Assembly (NCBI GenBank): GCA_020720765.1
Contig: DYOB01000009.1
Location: 1-48,500, forward strand
Direction: 5' to 3'
Source of the DNA: Borreliella garinii
GTDB lineage: Bacteria; Spirochaetota; Spirochaetia; JABEVK01
Length of the DNA stretch: 48,500 bases
Position 1 is the stretch's first letter. Every line of letters starts with the position of its first letter. Shown piece after piece: positions 26,959 to 35,621 of the stretch. The notes beneath the pieces were generated by a model. The model was not told the DNA's origin, did not search any database, and was given only the letters and a program-made list of their open reading frames with translations. The translations under genes were made by a program, and so were the position numbers.

Positions 26959-27355
26959 GGAATGGCTCCTTATGGTATTGGCCGTGGTTTCACTGGTGGT
27001 TTTGGTCGGCCTTTTCCAGAAAAAAAAGGAACCGGTTAAAACAGCTCTGGTTCCGGAACCAATAAAGGCTTTCCGAACCTGCCCTCTTTGCGGTCAAAAC
27101 CTCCAGCGCGGCGAGACAGTGCATTCTACCATGTTTAAGTCCGGAAATGACAGGCTTATGGATATCATGGGGTGCCCATATTGCCGCACGGATAAACCGG
27201 TGGTCGTCGGTAAGACTCGGAACACACGGTATTGTCCAGTATGCAAACGTGTTTTGGATAAAGGTGAAACCATGCCTGCACGCGCCTTTTACAGGGAAAA
27301 AGGCATGCATATCCACGTATTAGGATGCGGAGTTTGCCGCCGGGTACAAAGGTAG
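26957..27355 (+). CDS. Membrane-anchored double zinc-ribbon protein
   Basis: A 132-residue protein with one N-terminal transmembrane helix (about 2-22), then two treble-Cys modules: CPLCGQ ... GCPYC and YCPVCKR ... GCGVC, each with paired C-x-x-C knuckles. It looks like a membrane-tethered zinc-ribbon protein on the cytoplasmic side; no function is known to me. The ATG at 26957 overlaps the rsmI start on the other strand. No Shine-Dalgarno or clear -10 precedes it; a later ATG at 26972 would remove part of the membrane helix. Confidence 0.7.
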   Translation: MEWLLMVLAVVSLVVLVGLFQKKKEPVKTALVPEPIKAFRTCPLCGQNLQRGETVHSTMFKSGNDRLMDIMGCPYCRTDKPVVVGKTRNTRYCPVCKRVLDKGETMPARAFYREKGMHIHVLGCGVCRRVQR

Positions 27356-27396
27356 TTTTAGTATTCATCAACTGGTATATTGATCGAGGAGGAACC

Positions 27397-27864
27397 ATGA
27401 AAAAAACAATTTTAGGAATCTTTTTTATACTTTCGGTTTCGTTATCTGGACAAACGGGCACTGGACCAGGGGCAGGGTTTTCACCGGCGCATTTTGCGAA
27501 AGCCAAGGATTTTCTTGACGTTTCTATCGATGAAAAAGCCTACAACCAACTCATCATTGATTCTCTGGAACAACAGATTTCCATGAATCCTTCTATATCG
27601 GAATACCGTACCGTCATGCAGGATTTCTTTTTCAAATATATGAGTCTTGAGGCAATGAGGGATGATCTGGCGGCAATTTATGCAAGGGCATTTACAATTC
27701 AAGAGCTCAACGACCTTATAGTTTTTTATAGAACGCCTACCGGCAGAAAGGCGGCGGGGTTAATGTCCACATTATTCAACGAAGGTTCGCTCATTGGCCG
27801 ACAACGGGTTCAGGAACATATGCCCGAACTTCAAGCGGCCATTGTGGAAGCCTCGAATCGTTAA
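27397..27864 (+). CDS. Exported DUF2059-type protein
   Basis: A 155-residue protein with a signal peptide (MKKTILGIFFILSVSLSGQ). The C-terminal FYRTPTGRKAAGLMSTLFNEG is characteristic of the DUF2059 helical domain found in periplasmic proteins of unknown function. The start at 27397 has GAGGAGGAA upstream and is chosen over an upstream frame that overlaps the zinc-ribbon gene. Probably downstream in the same transcript as the zinc-ribbon gene. Confidence 0.8.
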   Translation: MKKTILGIFFILSVSLSGQTGTGPGAGFSPAHFAKAKDFLDVSIDEKAYNQLIIDSLEQQISMNPSISEYRTVMQDFFFKYMSLEAMRDDLAAIYARAFTIQELNDLIVFYRTPTGRKAAGLMSTLFNEGSLIGRQRVQEHMPELQAAIVEASNR

Positions 27865-27936
27865 CCGAAGCATTTCCCTTTCCTTTTTTTTAAAATTATT
27901 ATAAATTACAGATAATTCGAAGTCTGGAGGTTAGAG

Positions 27937-29082
27937 ATGTCCCTAATCCTTGGGGTACTCAAAGAAACGGCAGACGGTGAAAGCCGTGTGGCGATGGTTC
28001 CGGCCCTTATACCCGCCTTGAAAAAAACGGGTTTGGAAATTGTTGTTGAAAAAGGGGCGGGAGAACTTTCCGGCTACCCTGATGCCTTTTATCTGGAAAA
28101 GGGGGCTAAAATTGTCACCAGAAAGGACGTTCTGGATTCAGATATTATTTTCACAGTAAGAAGACCCGAGAAAGAAACGAAGTGGAAGGCTGGTTCTCTT
28201 CTTATTGGAATGTTTGATCCCTATGAGCCAGCGGATTTTTTCAAACAGCTCCAGAAATCGAAAGTCACTGCTTTTTCCATGGAACTCATACCCAGAACCA
28301 CCCGGGCCCAATCGATGGACGTTTTATCGAGCCAGGCAAACCTTGCGGGTTATAAGGCTGTTCTGATGGCTGCCCAGGAAAGTGTAAAAATGTTCCCCAT
28401 GATGATGACAGCGGCAGGAACTATAACAGCTTCGAAGGTTTTTGTACTCGGTGCGGGTGTTGCGGGTCTTCAGGCCATTGCCACAGCAAAGCGCCTGGGC
28501 GCCGTGGTCAGCGGGTACGATGTGCGTTCTGCGGTTAAGGAACAAGTAGAATCCCTGGGTGGAAAATTTGTCCAGCTGGATATCGAAACGGCTGAAGGTA
28601 CGGGCGGATACGCCAAGGCTATGGATGATGCTTATTACACCAAACAAAGACAACTTCTCGGTGAAGTGATGCGTGAAATGGACATCGTTATCAGCACAGC
28701 AGCTATTCCCGGAAGAAAGTCTCCTCTTCTTATTACGAAAAGTGCGGTAGAAGGCATGTCCCCCGGCAGCGTCATCGTGGATCTGGCGGCCGAACGCGGG
28801 GGCAATTGCGAATTGAGCAAGGCGGGGCAAACTTACAGTCATAAAGGTGTAAAAATCATGGCTCCACTGAACCTTGCATCCACGCTTGCTTATAATGCGA
28901 GTGCCTTATACTCAAAAAACCTCGTGAATTTTCTGATGAATATGATGATACAGAACAAAGAGACTAAAACTTACAGTCTGACTATCAAGCCCGAAGACGA
29001 CATTGTCGCTGCGACGATGTTGACCCATGAAGGCCGCACGGGAAGTGAAAAAATCAAAGAAATTTTGGGTTTACAGGAGTGA
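27937..29082 (+). CDS. pntAA: NAD(P) transhydrogenase subunit alpha 1
   Basis: A 381-residue soluble domain I that binds NAD(H). Clear Rossmann region (KVFVLGAGVAGLQAIATAKRLGA), RVAMVPALIP at the N-terminus, and RSMDVLSSQANLAGYKAV-like substrate loop (here RAQSMDVLSSQANL). Starts with a GGAGG ribosome site. With the next two genes it forms the proton-translocating transhydrogenase that exchanges hydride between NADH and NADP+ using the proton gradient. Confidence 0.96.
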   Translation: MSLILGVLKETADGESRVAMVPALIPALKKTGLEIVVEKGAGELSGYPDAFYLEKGAKIVTRKDVLDSDIIFTVRRPEKETKWKAGSLLIGMFDPYEPADFFKQLQKSKVTAFSMELIPRTTRAQSMDVLSSQANLAGYKAVLMAAQESVKMFPMMMTAAGTITASKVFVLGAGVAGLQAIATAKRLGAVVSGYDVRSAVKEQVESLGGKFVQLDIETAEGTGGYAKAMDDAYYTKQRQLLGEVMREMDIVISTAAIPGRKSPLLITKSAVEGMSPGSVIVDLAAERGGNCELSKAGQTYSHKGVKIMAPLNLASTLAYNASALYSKNLVNFLMNMMIQNKETKTYSLTIKPEDDIVAATMLTHEGRTGSEKIKEILGLQE

Positions 29083-29417
29083 TGATGGATACTGCGACGA
29101 TTTCTATATTAAACGTCCTGATAGACGTGATGACGGTTTTTATTTTAGCGATTTATCTCGGGGTGGAATTGATAGGCAAGGTACCCAGTCTTCTCCATAC
29201 ACCTCTAATGAGCGGTTCAAACGCCATTTCAGGGATCACTGTCGTAGGTGCGATCCTGGCCCTCCAGCTTACGGTCGGGCACGAGAGCCTGCCACTCGGC
29301 CTACCTCTGATAGTGATGGGCACCTTTGCCATGACCTTCGCTATGATCAATGTGGCCGGGGGTTTTGTTGTGACGCACAGGATGCTCGATAAGTTCAAGC
29401 CAAGGAAATCCTCATGA
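29079..29417 (+). CDS. pntAB: NAD(P) transhydrogenase subunit alpha 2
   Basis: A 112-residue membrane subunit with about three transmembrane helices (ILAIYLGVELIG, GITVVGAILALQL, MTFAMINVAGGFVVTHRML). The VVGAILAL and GGFVVTHRML motifs are typical. Two in-frame ATGs at 29079 and 29082; AGGAG sits best for the second. Overlaps both neighbours by four bases. The split of alpha into two subunits is common outside enteric bacteria. Confidence 0.95.
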   Translation: MMMDTATISILNVLIDVMTVFILAIYLGVELIGKVPSLLHTPLMSGSNAISGITVVGAILALQLTVGHESLPLGLPLIVMGTFAMTFAMINVAGGFVVTHRMLDKFKPRKSS

Positions 29418-30832
29418 ATGAAACAATGTTGATCGTCAAATCCCTTTACCTTTTCGGGGCTGTATTTTTCGTTCTTGGGCTCAAAGGCCTGTCTTCACCT
29501 AAGACCGCTGTGAGAGGAAACCTTCTCGGCGGTGTCGGTATGGCGATGGCTATAGCCGGAGCCGTGCTCCAGGGCCCGCAACTGGACCTTCTCTGGGTAC
29601 CTATCGGCGCTCTTGTGGGTATCTTGGTGGGTACCCTGCTCGCGCTCAAGATAGATTTTAAATCCATGCCCCAGCTTGTCGGGCTTTTTAACGGTTTTGG
29701 CGGTATTGCCTCGGTTCTTGTCGCTGCCGCTATGATCCTGTTGAACGTTGTCACGGGCAAAGTTGAAACCCCTGTTTCCGCTGTTGCCACGGCTGCGACG
29801 GGTATTGTCGGTGCAGTTACTTTCTGGGGGTCTCTTGTGGCTTTCGGGAAACTCCAGGGAATCGTTACCGAAAAACCACTCAGGTACCCCGGTGAACAGA
29901 TAGTAAAAGTACTCGTTGCTCTCGGAGCCCTAATTTTTGCGGTATTCTATTTCAATCCGGCTTTAGGCGGGGGGATAGACCGGAATCTGAGCTATTGGAT
30001 TATGGTCGTCCTTGCTTCGATTCTGGGACTGCTTCTCACCCTTCCCATAGGCGGTGCGGATATGCCCATCGTTATAGCCCTCCTCAACAGCTATTCTGGC
30101 ATAGCAGCCGCTACTTCCGGGTTTGTTCTGGACCCGCCCAATTCCATCCTGATTATTGCGGGTGCCCTGGTCGGCGCCTCGGGCATTATCCTTACCCAGC
30201 TCATGTGTAAGGCTATGAACAGGTCGCTGGCGAATGTTTTGTTCGGCGGTGTCGGTGCCATAGTGAAAACGGAGAAAGGCGACGATATCTACGCAGGAAA
30301 AATAAAGAATACCGGTGCGGAAGAAGTTGCTATGATTCTCAAAAATGCCCAGAGGGTCGTCTTTGTTCCTGGCTACGGGATGGCGGTGGGCAGAGCTGCT
30401 ACCCCGGTACGGCAGCTATTCGAGGCTATGGAAAAGGATGGTATCACGGTCGAATTCGGCATCCACCCTGTAGCAGGACGCATGCCCGGGCATATGAATG
30501 TGCTTCTCGCAGAAGAAAACATACCTTACGAGAAACTTAAAGAGATGGACGAAATCAACGGAAATTTCAGCAACACCGACGTGACGATTGTCTTAGGGGC
30601 AAACGATGTAGTGAACCCGATCGCACGAGAGGCGCAGGGGACACCCATCAGCGGAATGCCTATTCTCGATGTCGACAAGTCGCGCACGGTAGTTGTGGTA
30701 AAGCGGAGCCTTGCTCCGGGCTTTGCAGGAATTCCCAACCCGCTTTTCATTCACGAGAATACTCTTATGTTCTTTGCAGACGCAAAGAAAGGTATGGAAG
30801 ACGTGGTGAAAGCGTATAAAGAGTTGGATTAG
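29414..30832 (+). CDS. pntB: NAD(P) transhydrogenase subunit beta
   Basis: A 472-residue protein. About eight or nine membrane helices occupy residues 1-270; the soluble NADP-binding domain III follows, with VVFVPGYGMAVGRA, the HPVAGRMPGHMNVLLAEENIP loop, LGANDVVNP and the KRSLAPGFAGIPNPLF C-terminal motif. All conserved. Completes the pnt operon; the U32 gene begins two bases after its stop. Confidence 0.97.
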   Translation: MNETMLIVKSLYLFGAVFFVLGLKGLSSPKTAVRGNLLGGVGMAMAIAGAVLQGPQLDLLWVPIGALVGILVGTLLALKIDFKSMPQLVGLFNGFGGIASVLVAAAMILLNVVTGKVETPVSAVATAATGIVGAVTFWGSLVAFGKLQGIVTEKPLRYPGEQIVKVLVALGALIFAVFYFNPALGGGIDRNLSYWIMVVLASILGLLLTLPIGGADMPIVIALLNSYSGIAAATSGFVLDPPNSILIIAGALVGASGIILTQLMCKAMNRSLANVLFGGVGAIVKTEKGDDIYAGKIKNTGAEEVAMILKNAQRVVFVPGYGMAVGRAATPVRQLFEAMEKDGITVEFGIHPVAGRMPGHMNVLLAEENIPYEKLKEMDEINGNFSNTDVTIVLGANDVVNPIAREAQGTPISGMPILDVDKSRTVVVVKRSLAPGFAGIPNPLFIHENTLMFFADAKKGMEDVVKAYKELD

Positions 30833-30834
30833 TC

Positions 30835-32733
30835 CTGGAACTTCTCGCACCGGGGGGCTCGTTTACAGCCGCAGTCTTCGCTCTTGATACGGGGGCTGAC
30901 GCAGTTTACGTAGGACTGCCGAGGTTTTCAGCCAGGGCCCACGCAAAAAATCTTTCCTTGAAAGAATTGGCACACCTCACCGGTTACGCCCGCAAGCTCA
31001 ACCGGAAGGTTTATGCCGCATTAAATACAATAGTCCTTCAAAATGAAATGGAAGAAGCGGCCTTACTTGCCATTAAAGCGATAGATATGGGAGTTGATGC
31101 TTTTATCCTCCAGGACCTGGGGCTGGCCCGTATTCTGAAGGAACTTTCCCCGAATATAGTCCTTCACGCCAGCACACAGACCGCAGCACTTAGCCTTGAG
31201 GCTGTAAAAGCTCTCGCCGAGTTAGGCTTCACAAGGGTAATCGGCCCCAGGGAATGGAGTCTCGTGGAAATCGCTGATATCTGCGCCTCGGTTAAGCCCC
31301 TCGAGATCGAGGTTTTTATCCACGGGGCTCTGTGCTGGGGCATCAGCGGGCAGTGCCTTTTTTCAGAGGACCTTACAGGGCGCAGTGCTAATCGCGGTGA
31401 TTGTGCGGGGCCTTGCAGAACAAATTTTACATCAGCTGGCGAAGAAGGATACTTTTTTTCTATGAAAGACCTGGAACGCGGGCCGGATATTTTGAAACTC
31501 CGCAGTATGGGTGTCGCATCTGCCAAGATCGAGGGGAGAATGAAAGACCCTGATACCATAAGGTCGATTGTAGCCCACTACCGGGCGCTCCTCGATACCG
31601 GAAAAGAACCTTTGAAAAAAGTCTCCTTTTCGCGTGCTGTTGTGAAGGAACCATCTACGCCTAAACATGAAGTTACCAATTCCGAGTGGCCAGGCACCTG
31701 GGGGGTCCCCCTGGGAACGGTCCAGGAATCAGTCAATGGTGCCTTTACCCTGAAACTTCTGGAGCCCCTTTCCCTTCACGACGGCATTCTGATCAAAACT
31801 GGCGATGGTTGGACACCGGTGGGTGTTGTCTCCCTTGAACCGGGGCCGAAAGCCGAGAAGGGGCAAAAAGTCAGAATCGGTACAACCAAGACGCCCCTGG
31901 ACAAGTCCGAAGCGAGGCTGATCCGGGGTCACGATAGCAAGGTTCGGGAGCTTTCTCCTGAAGCCTACCCCAAAAGGCTCCCAGCCGTGAAGATGTCGGC
32001 GTCATGGTTGGAAGCAGGTCTCTTACTGAAGGAACTCGAGTTTGGATTCGAGCATTTTTTTCCAGTAACAGTAGAACCGGGGAAATCGGATCCTTTAAAA
32101 CCGCTCGCATTCCTCGAAACCCATTCGAATTCCGAAGTTTTATGGACACAGACCTTACCCGAGGGGTGGCCTGGGGCATTTGCCCCGCCTTCTCTTCTAA
32201 AAGACATTTCCCGCACCTGGTGGGATAAATACTGGGAATATCGCGAGAATGCTGAAAAGAAAAAAATACGCAGGATTATCGAACAGGATGCAAACATTTC
32301 CTTACCGGAACTACCGGAAGGACTTAGCGTCTTCTCGTGGGATCAGGATTCGTGGGTGGGCGGAAAATGGCTTCTGAATGAACCAGTACACGGTGCGGTT
32401 ATGCTTCTAAACATCGGACACTGTTGGCATGTGAGAGAGCTCTTGAATAATTCCGATCCGATTCCAGCGCTTGTTTTAGGGCGGCTTTTATACCCGGTAA
32501 ATAAAAGTGTTCTAGCCGTTTGGCAAGAGTTTTTTAAAGCATTTCACCTGCCGATTTATAGAGGGACTAAAAGAAATACCGTTCCCACGATGGTTGCAAG
32601 GCATTGTTTCAGACTCAGCCGCTATGGAAATTGTAAGGAATGCCCGGGTACCTGGGATATGACCGTCGAACAAAACGGGAAAAAATGGAGAGTCTTCGGA
32701 GACTGCACGCGGTCGGTCTTGGAGAAAAGATGA
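30835..32733 (+). CDS. Peptidase U32 family protein, probable CTG start
   Basis: A U32-family protein; related members act in RNA hydroxylation or as collagenase-like proteins. The conserved N-terminal strand (LELLAPGGSFTAA...GADAVYVG) is encoded in frame, but the only plausible initiator before it is CTG at 30835: a TAA lies upstream in frame and there is no ATG, GTG or TTG until TTG 30958, which would delete the strand. The Cys signature HGALCWGISGQC ... NRGDCAGPCR is intact, and a second Cys group lies at the C-terminus (CFRLSRYGNCKECPG). About 632 residues. Probably coupled to pntB and overlaps rsmD by four bases. Confidence 0.8.
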   Translation: MELLAPGGSFTAAVFALDTGADAVYVGLPRFSARAHAKNLSLKELAHLTGYARKLNRKVYAALNTIVLQNEMEEAALLAIKAIDMGVDAFILQDLGLARILKELSPNIVLHASTQTAALSLEAVKALAELGFTRVIGPREWSLVEIADICASVKPLEIEVFIHGALCWGISGQCLFSEDLTGRSANRGDCAGPCRTNFTSAGEEGYFFSMKDLERGPDILKLRSMGVASAKIEGRMKDPDTIRSIVAHYRALLDTGKEPLKKVSFSRAVVKEPSTPKHEVTNSEWPGTWGVPLGTVQESVNGAFTLKLLEPLSLHDGILIKTGDGWTPVGVVSLEPGPKAEKGQKVRIGTTKTPLDKSEARLIRGHDSKVRELSPEAYPKRLPAVKMSASWLEAGLLLKELEFGFEHFFPVTVEPGKSDPLKPLAFLETHSNSEVLWTQTLPEGWPGAFAPPSLLKDISRTWWDKYWEYRENAEKKKIRRIIEQDANISLPELPEGLSVFSWDQDSWVGGKWLLNEPVHGAVMLLNIGHCWHVRELLNNSDPIPALVLGRLLYPVNKSVLAVWQEFFKAFHLPIYRGTKRNTVPTMVARHCFRLSRYGNCKECPGTWDMTVEQNGKKWRVFGDCTRSVLEKR

Positions 32734-33260
32734 GGATAACCGGAGGTAAATATTGCGGTCGGACGGTTCTCTGCCCCCCTGGGGAAATACGCCCAGCCAT
32801 GGATAGGATGCGCATCAGTTTCTTTTCGGTGCTTAGCGACCTTCAAGATAGGAGATTTCTGGATCTTTTCAGCGGTTCCGGATGCGTCGCTATCGAGGCA
32901 CTCAGCAGGGGGGCTGTTCGTGCAGATTTGGTAGAAATGGATAAAAAGAAAAGACCGGTAGTCGAAAAAAACCTTTCCTGGGTTGAAGAAGCGCATAAAA
33001 CCCACTGGATGTCGGTTGAAAAATTTATTTCGGACACAAACATGACATGGGATATTATATATTTAGACCCTCCATTTGCCTATTCAGAAAAGTGGCAACT
33101 TATTTCAGCTATTTTCCATAAAAACCTGCTCACTTCCAAGGGTAAATTACTTATTCATCATCCATCAGGGGAAAAATTGCCTGAAAAAATTGACGGATTT
33201 ATTTTAAGCGATAGACGGATTTATGGTGGAAGTACAGTTTCATTTTATCTATTGACATAG
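32730..33260 (+). CDS. rsmD: RsmD-type 16S rRNA guanine-N2 methyltransferase
   Basis: A 176-residue enzyme. MRITGGKYCGR at the N-terminus, the AdoMet loop LDLFSGSGCVAIEALSRGA, and the catalytic DPPF motif identify RsmD, which methylates G966 of 16S rRNA. Start at 32730 with GGAGAAAAG directly upstream; a longer frame from 32640 lies within the U32 gene and is not used. The stop codon lies inside the promoter of the next gene. Confidence 0.9.
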   Translation: MRITGGKYCGRTVLCPPGEIRPAMDRMRISFFSVLSDLQDRRFLDLFSGSGCVAIEALSRGAVRADLVEMDKKKRPVVEKNLSWVEEAHKTHWMSVEKFISDTNMTWDIIYLDPPFAYSEKWQLISAIFHKNLLTSKGKLLIHHPSGEKLPEKIDGFILSDRRIYGGSTVSFYLLT

Positions 33261-33280
33261 TTTAAAATATGCCTTATTCT
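33252..33280 (+). promoter_or_regulatory. Promoter of the basic-protein gene
   Basis: TTGACA at 33252-33257, 17 bases, TATTCT at 33275-33280. Predicted start near 33287 gives a leader of about 16 bases that contains GGGAG. Confidence 0.7.
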
Positions 33281-33302
33281 ATTATGTAAAGGGAGATTAT
33301 AT

Positions 33303-33653
33303 ATGGCTCGTATTGCAGGAAAACCAAATACAGCTTCTGCGGGTGCAAAAAAACGTGGAAGAAAAAAACTTGAAATATCGTTAGAGGCTCAAAAAAAACT
33401 TGACGAGATTAATAGCAAAGCAGCTAAAGAGAAAGATTTAATTCTTGCTGCAGAAAGAAGCAAGGCTGTTAAAACAACTCTTGATGATATCGTTTCTAAA
33501 CTCCAGGCAATCGGAACTGCAGAAGGAAAGGTCAAATTAACCACAGCCGCCGGCAAGGTTTTCTTTTTAAAGTCCGTAAACATTAAACTTGACCTCCGTG
33601 ATGAAAACGGAAAGCTTGTGAAAGCCGGACTTGAAACCATAGCCAACAGATAG
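33303..33653 (+). CDS. Small lysine-rich basic protein, function unknown
   Basis: A 116-residue protein rich in Lys and Ala. The N-terminus carries an AT-hook-like cluster AKKRGRKK (residues 15-22), then a predicted helix (LEAQKKLDEINSKAAKEK) and a C-terminal part that is more beta-prone (GKVFFLKSVNIKLDLRDENGKLV). I do not recognise a family. It is a monocistronic unit with a near-consensus promoter and a strong terminator, and its codon usage is more A/T-rich than its neighbours. A nucleoid or nucleic-acid-binding role is a reasonable guess only. Confidence 0.7.
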   Translation: MARIAGKPNTASAGAKKRGRKKLEISLEAQKKLDEINSKAAKEKDLILAAERSKAVKTTLDDIVSKLQAIGTAEGKVKLTTAAGKVFFLKSVNIKLDLRDENGKLVKAGLETIANR

Positions 33654-33670
33654 TATTTCTTTCAGGGTTT

Positions 33671-33698
33671 AAAGCGGTCTTAGGGGCCGCTTTTTTTT
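33671..33698 (+). terminator. Rho-independent terminator
   Basis: AAAGCGG, a ten-base loop region with internal pairing, CCGCTTT, followed by a run of T. It ends the basic-protein unit; the mgtE -35 box begins two bases later. Confidence 0.85.
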
Positions 33699-33699
33699 G

Positions 33700-33727
33700 T
33701 TGACATACAGAGGGAATTCGGCATACT
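33700..33727 (+). promoter_or_regulatory. Promoter of mgtE, leaderless type
   Basis: Perfect TTGACA at 33700-33705, 16 bases, CATACT at 33722-33727, six bases, ATG 33734. No Shine-Dalgarno sequence and no space for an M-box riboswitch between terminator and start codon. Confidence 0.6.
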
Positions 33728-33733
33728 GGGTTT

Positions 33734-35098
33734 ATGGAAGAACTCGGGATTCTCGACGCTGAACTTTTTCAACTTATAGAAGAAGAAAACTGGCCGCTCT
33801 TAGCCCAAAAAAAAGAATTTTGGCCCGACGCAGAACTTTCAGCTCCTATATGTCTGGACATTATCACTGACCTTCCTAAAAAAAGCCGTATCCTTTTTTT
33901 CCGGGCACTTCCCTCCGAGGTTCAAGTAGAACTAGTAGCCCATTTGGACCGTGAGGCGGCAGATAGACTTCTCGTGCAGATGACTGATGCGGAAGCCAGG
34001 GAAATTCTCGAAGAGTTGAGCCCCGACGATAGAGTCTATCTTCTCCAGGAATTGCCCGGTCAGCTGACCCAAAGACTGATGACACTTCTTCCTCTAGCAG
34101 AACAGCGCGAGGCTCGAACCCTTTTAGGGTATCCGGAAGAAAGTGTCGGACGCCTTATGACCTCGGAATATGTAAAAATCAAGGCTCACTGGACAGTAGA
34201 AAGGGCTTTGGAACATATTCGAAAGTACGGTCAGGAACTCGAATCGGTGAACATGGTCTACGTATCAGAACTTGGCGGTCGCTTAACAGACGCATTAGCC
34301 CTCGACCAACTCGTCCTTGCCAGGCCTGAAAGTCTCGTAGAGGACTTGATGGACGGTCATTTTATCAGTCTTCGTGCTCACGACGACCGTGAAGAAGCGG
34401 TCCGGCTTATGCAGAGGTACGGCAGGACCGCGCTTCCTGTTGTGGACGGGGCTGGGTATCTTATGGGTATCGTGACCTTCGACGACGTTATGGACGTAGC
34501 CGAAGAGGAAATTACTGAAGATTTTCAGAAAGCCAGCGCCGTCACCCCCTTAAAGATGAGTTATTGGGAAGCTGGACCGATGACTCTGATTAGAAGCCGT
34601 GTCGGTTGGCTTGCTATTCTTATCTTTGTCAATCTAATCTCTTCAAGCGTCATTGCTTTATATCAAGATGTACTTTCCGGGAATCTTATACTTGCGTACT
34701 TTATCCCAATGTTGATTGCGACAGCGGGAAATACTGGCTCCCAGTCCAGCAGTATGATGATCCGCGGTTTAAGTACGGGTGAAATCGGTCTAGACCAATG
34801 GTTTAGGGTTTTTCTCAAGGAACTTTTAGTGGGCCTGGTCATAGGCCTAATTATGGGCGTTTTGGGTTTCGGGCTGGGTTTTTACCGTGGAGGGGCTACC
34901 ATGGGACTGGTCGTTTTTGCAACCCTGGTTTCCCTCCTGGTTTTAGCAAATCTTATTGGAATCCTTCTACCCTTTTTACTTATAAGGTTTAAACAGGACC
35001 CCGCTATTGCAAGCGGGCCCCTGATTACAAGCCTAGCGGACGCAGTTGGACTGCTGATCTACTTCAACTGGGCCGTGGTGATTCTTCCAAAAATTTAA
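33734..35098 (+). CDS. mgtE: Magnesium transporter MgtE
   Basis: A 454-residue MgtE. The N-terminal superhelical domain (about 15-130) is rich in E-x2-x-x-L repeats (AREILEELSPDDRVYLLQELP), two CBS domains follow (about 135-260), and five transmembrane helices fill residues 285-450 with the pore motif MLIATAGNTGSQSSSMMIRGL. It imports Mg2+ and the cytosolic domains close the pore at high Mg2+. The gene has its own promoter and ends nine bases before the convergent lipoprotein gene. Confidence 0.96.
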   Translation: MEELGILDAELFQLIEEENWPLLAQKKEFWPDAELSAPICLDIITDLPKKSRILFFRALPSEVQVELVAHLDREAADRLLVQMTDAEAREILEELSPDDRVYLLQELPGQLTQRLMTLLPLAEQREARTLLGYPEESVGRLMTSEYVKIKAHWTVERALEHIRKYGQELESVNMVYVSELGGRLTDALALDQLVLARPESLVEDLMDGHFISLRAHDDREEAVRLMQRYGRTALPVVDGAGYLMGIVTFDDVMDVAEEEITEDFQKASAVTPLKMSYWEAGPMTLIRSRVGWLAILIFVNLISSSVIALYQDVLSGNLILAYFIPMLIATAGNTGSQSSSMMIRGLSTGEIGLDQWFRVFLKELLVGLVIGLIMGVLGFGLGFYRGGATMGLVVFATLVSLLVLANLIGILLPFLLIRFKQDPAIASGPLITSLADAVGLLIYFNWAVVILPKI

Positions 35099-35107
35099 AC
35101 TCAGAGC

Positions 35108-35512
35108 TCAGGGAACAGTCCGGGTCGGGTAGGCGGGCTGTTTCTTGATGGCAATAGCTTCCATATAAATATCCCAGGTCGGACTGAGGATAAACATGCT
35201 GAGAACTGAAAAGGGAGAAAGTTCGTAGACGGTTTTTACGCCGAGAACTCCGTCTGCCTGGGCGCCTCGAGCTTTCGCAATCAGTTCTTCGTACATCCCC
35301 TGTTGGATTTTATTGCGGTCCATAAAGCTCAGAAAAGCAATATTGGTCCTCTTTACCTGGACTACACCCAAAGTTTTCATTTCAGGTTGATAATCATCGG
35401 ACCAGGTCATATAAAAATCTTCGGGAAATGTTACGGCAAGGGTCGAACAGGAACCTAAGACTAAAACCCCGAAAACGACGGCAACAAGCGAAAAAAGTGA
35501 AGATAATTTCAT
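35108..35512 (-). CDS. Small lipoprotein
   Basis: A 134-residue protein with a lipoprotein signal peptide and lipobox LGSC (Cys22). The mature part contains MKTLGVVQVKR and ARGAQADGVLGVKTVYEL, a pattern seen in small YbjQ/DUF4156-like lipoproteins in which a conserved Ala-Gly-rich turn lies between strand and helix. Function unknown. Start supported by AAAGGAGG five bases upstream. Confidence 0.75.
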   Translation of the reverse strand: MKLSSLFSLVAVVFGVLVLGSCSTLAVTFPEDFYMTWSDDYQPEMKTLGVVQVKRTNIAFLSFMDRNKIQQGMYEELIAKARGAQADGVLGVKTVYELSPFSVLSMFILSPTWDIYMEAIAIKKQPAYPTRTVP

Positions 35513-35561
35513 AAAAGCCTCCTTTTAGAAATGTATCACCGGTTGTTTGCTTTTTCAAGAG

Positions 35562-35590
35562 TTGACGTTTCAGGAAAGAGGGGATACAAT
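35562..35590 (+). promoter_or_regulatory. Promoter of the exported IPT/TIG protein
   Basis: TTGACG at 35562-35567, 17 bases, TACAAT at 35585-35590. The predicted start near 35597 leaves a leader of about 25 bases with GAGGAGG. The -10 box overlaps the ATG at 35589, so that ATG cannot be the initiator. Confidence 0.7.
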
Positions 35591-35621
35591 GTTAATAAGA
35601 TCAAAATCGAGGAGGTACGCC

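Noticed and set aside
33660..33734. Possible M-box riboswitch before mgtE
   Set aside because: The space is taken up by a terminator and promoter; no structured leader is possible.
35589..35621. ATG 35589 as start of the exported protein
   Set aside because: It overlaps the -10 box TACAAT; TTG 35622 has GAGGAGG and gives a clean signal peptide.
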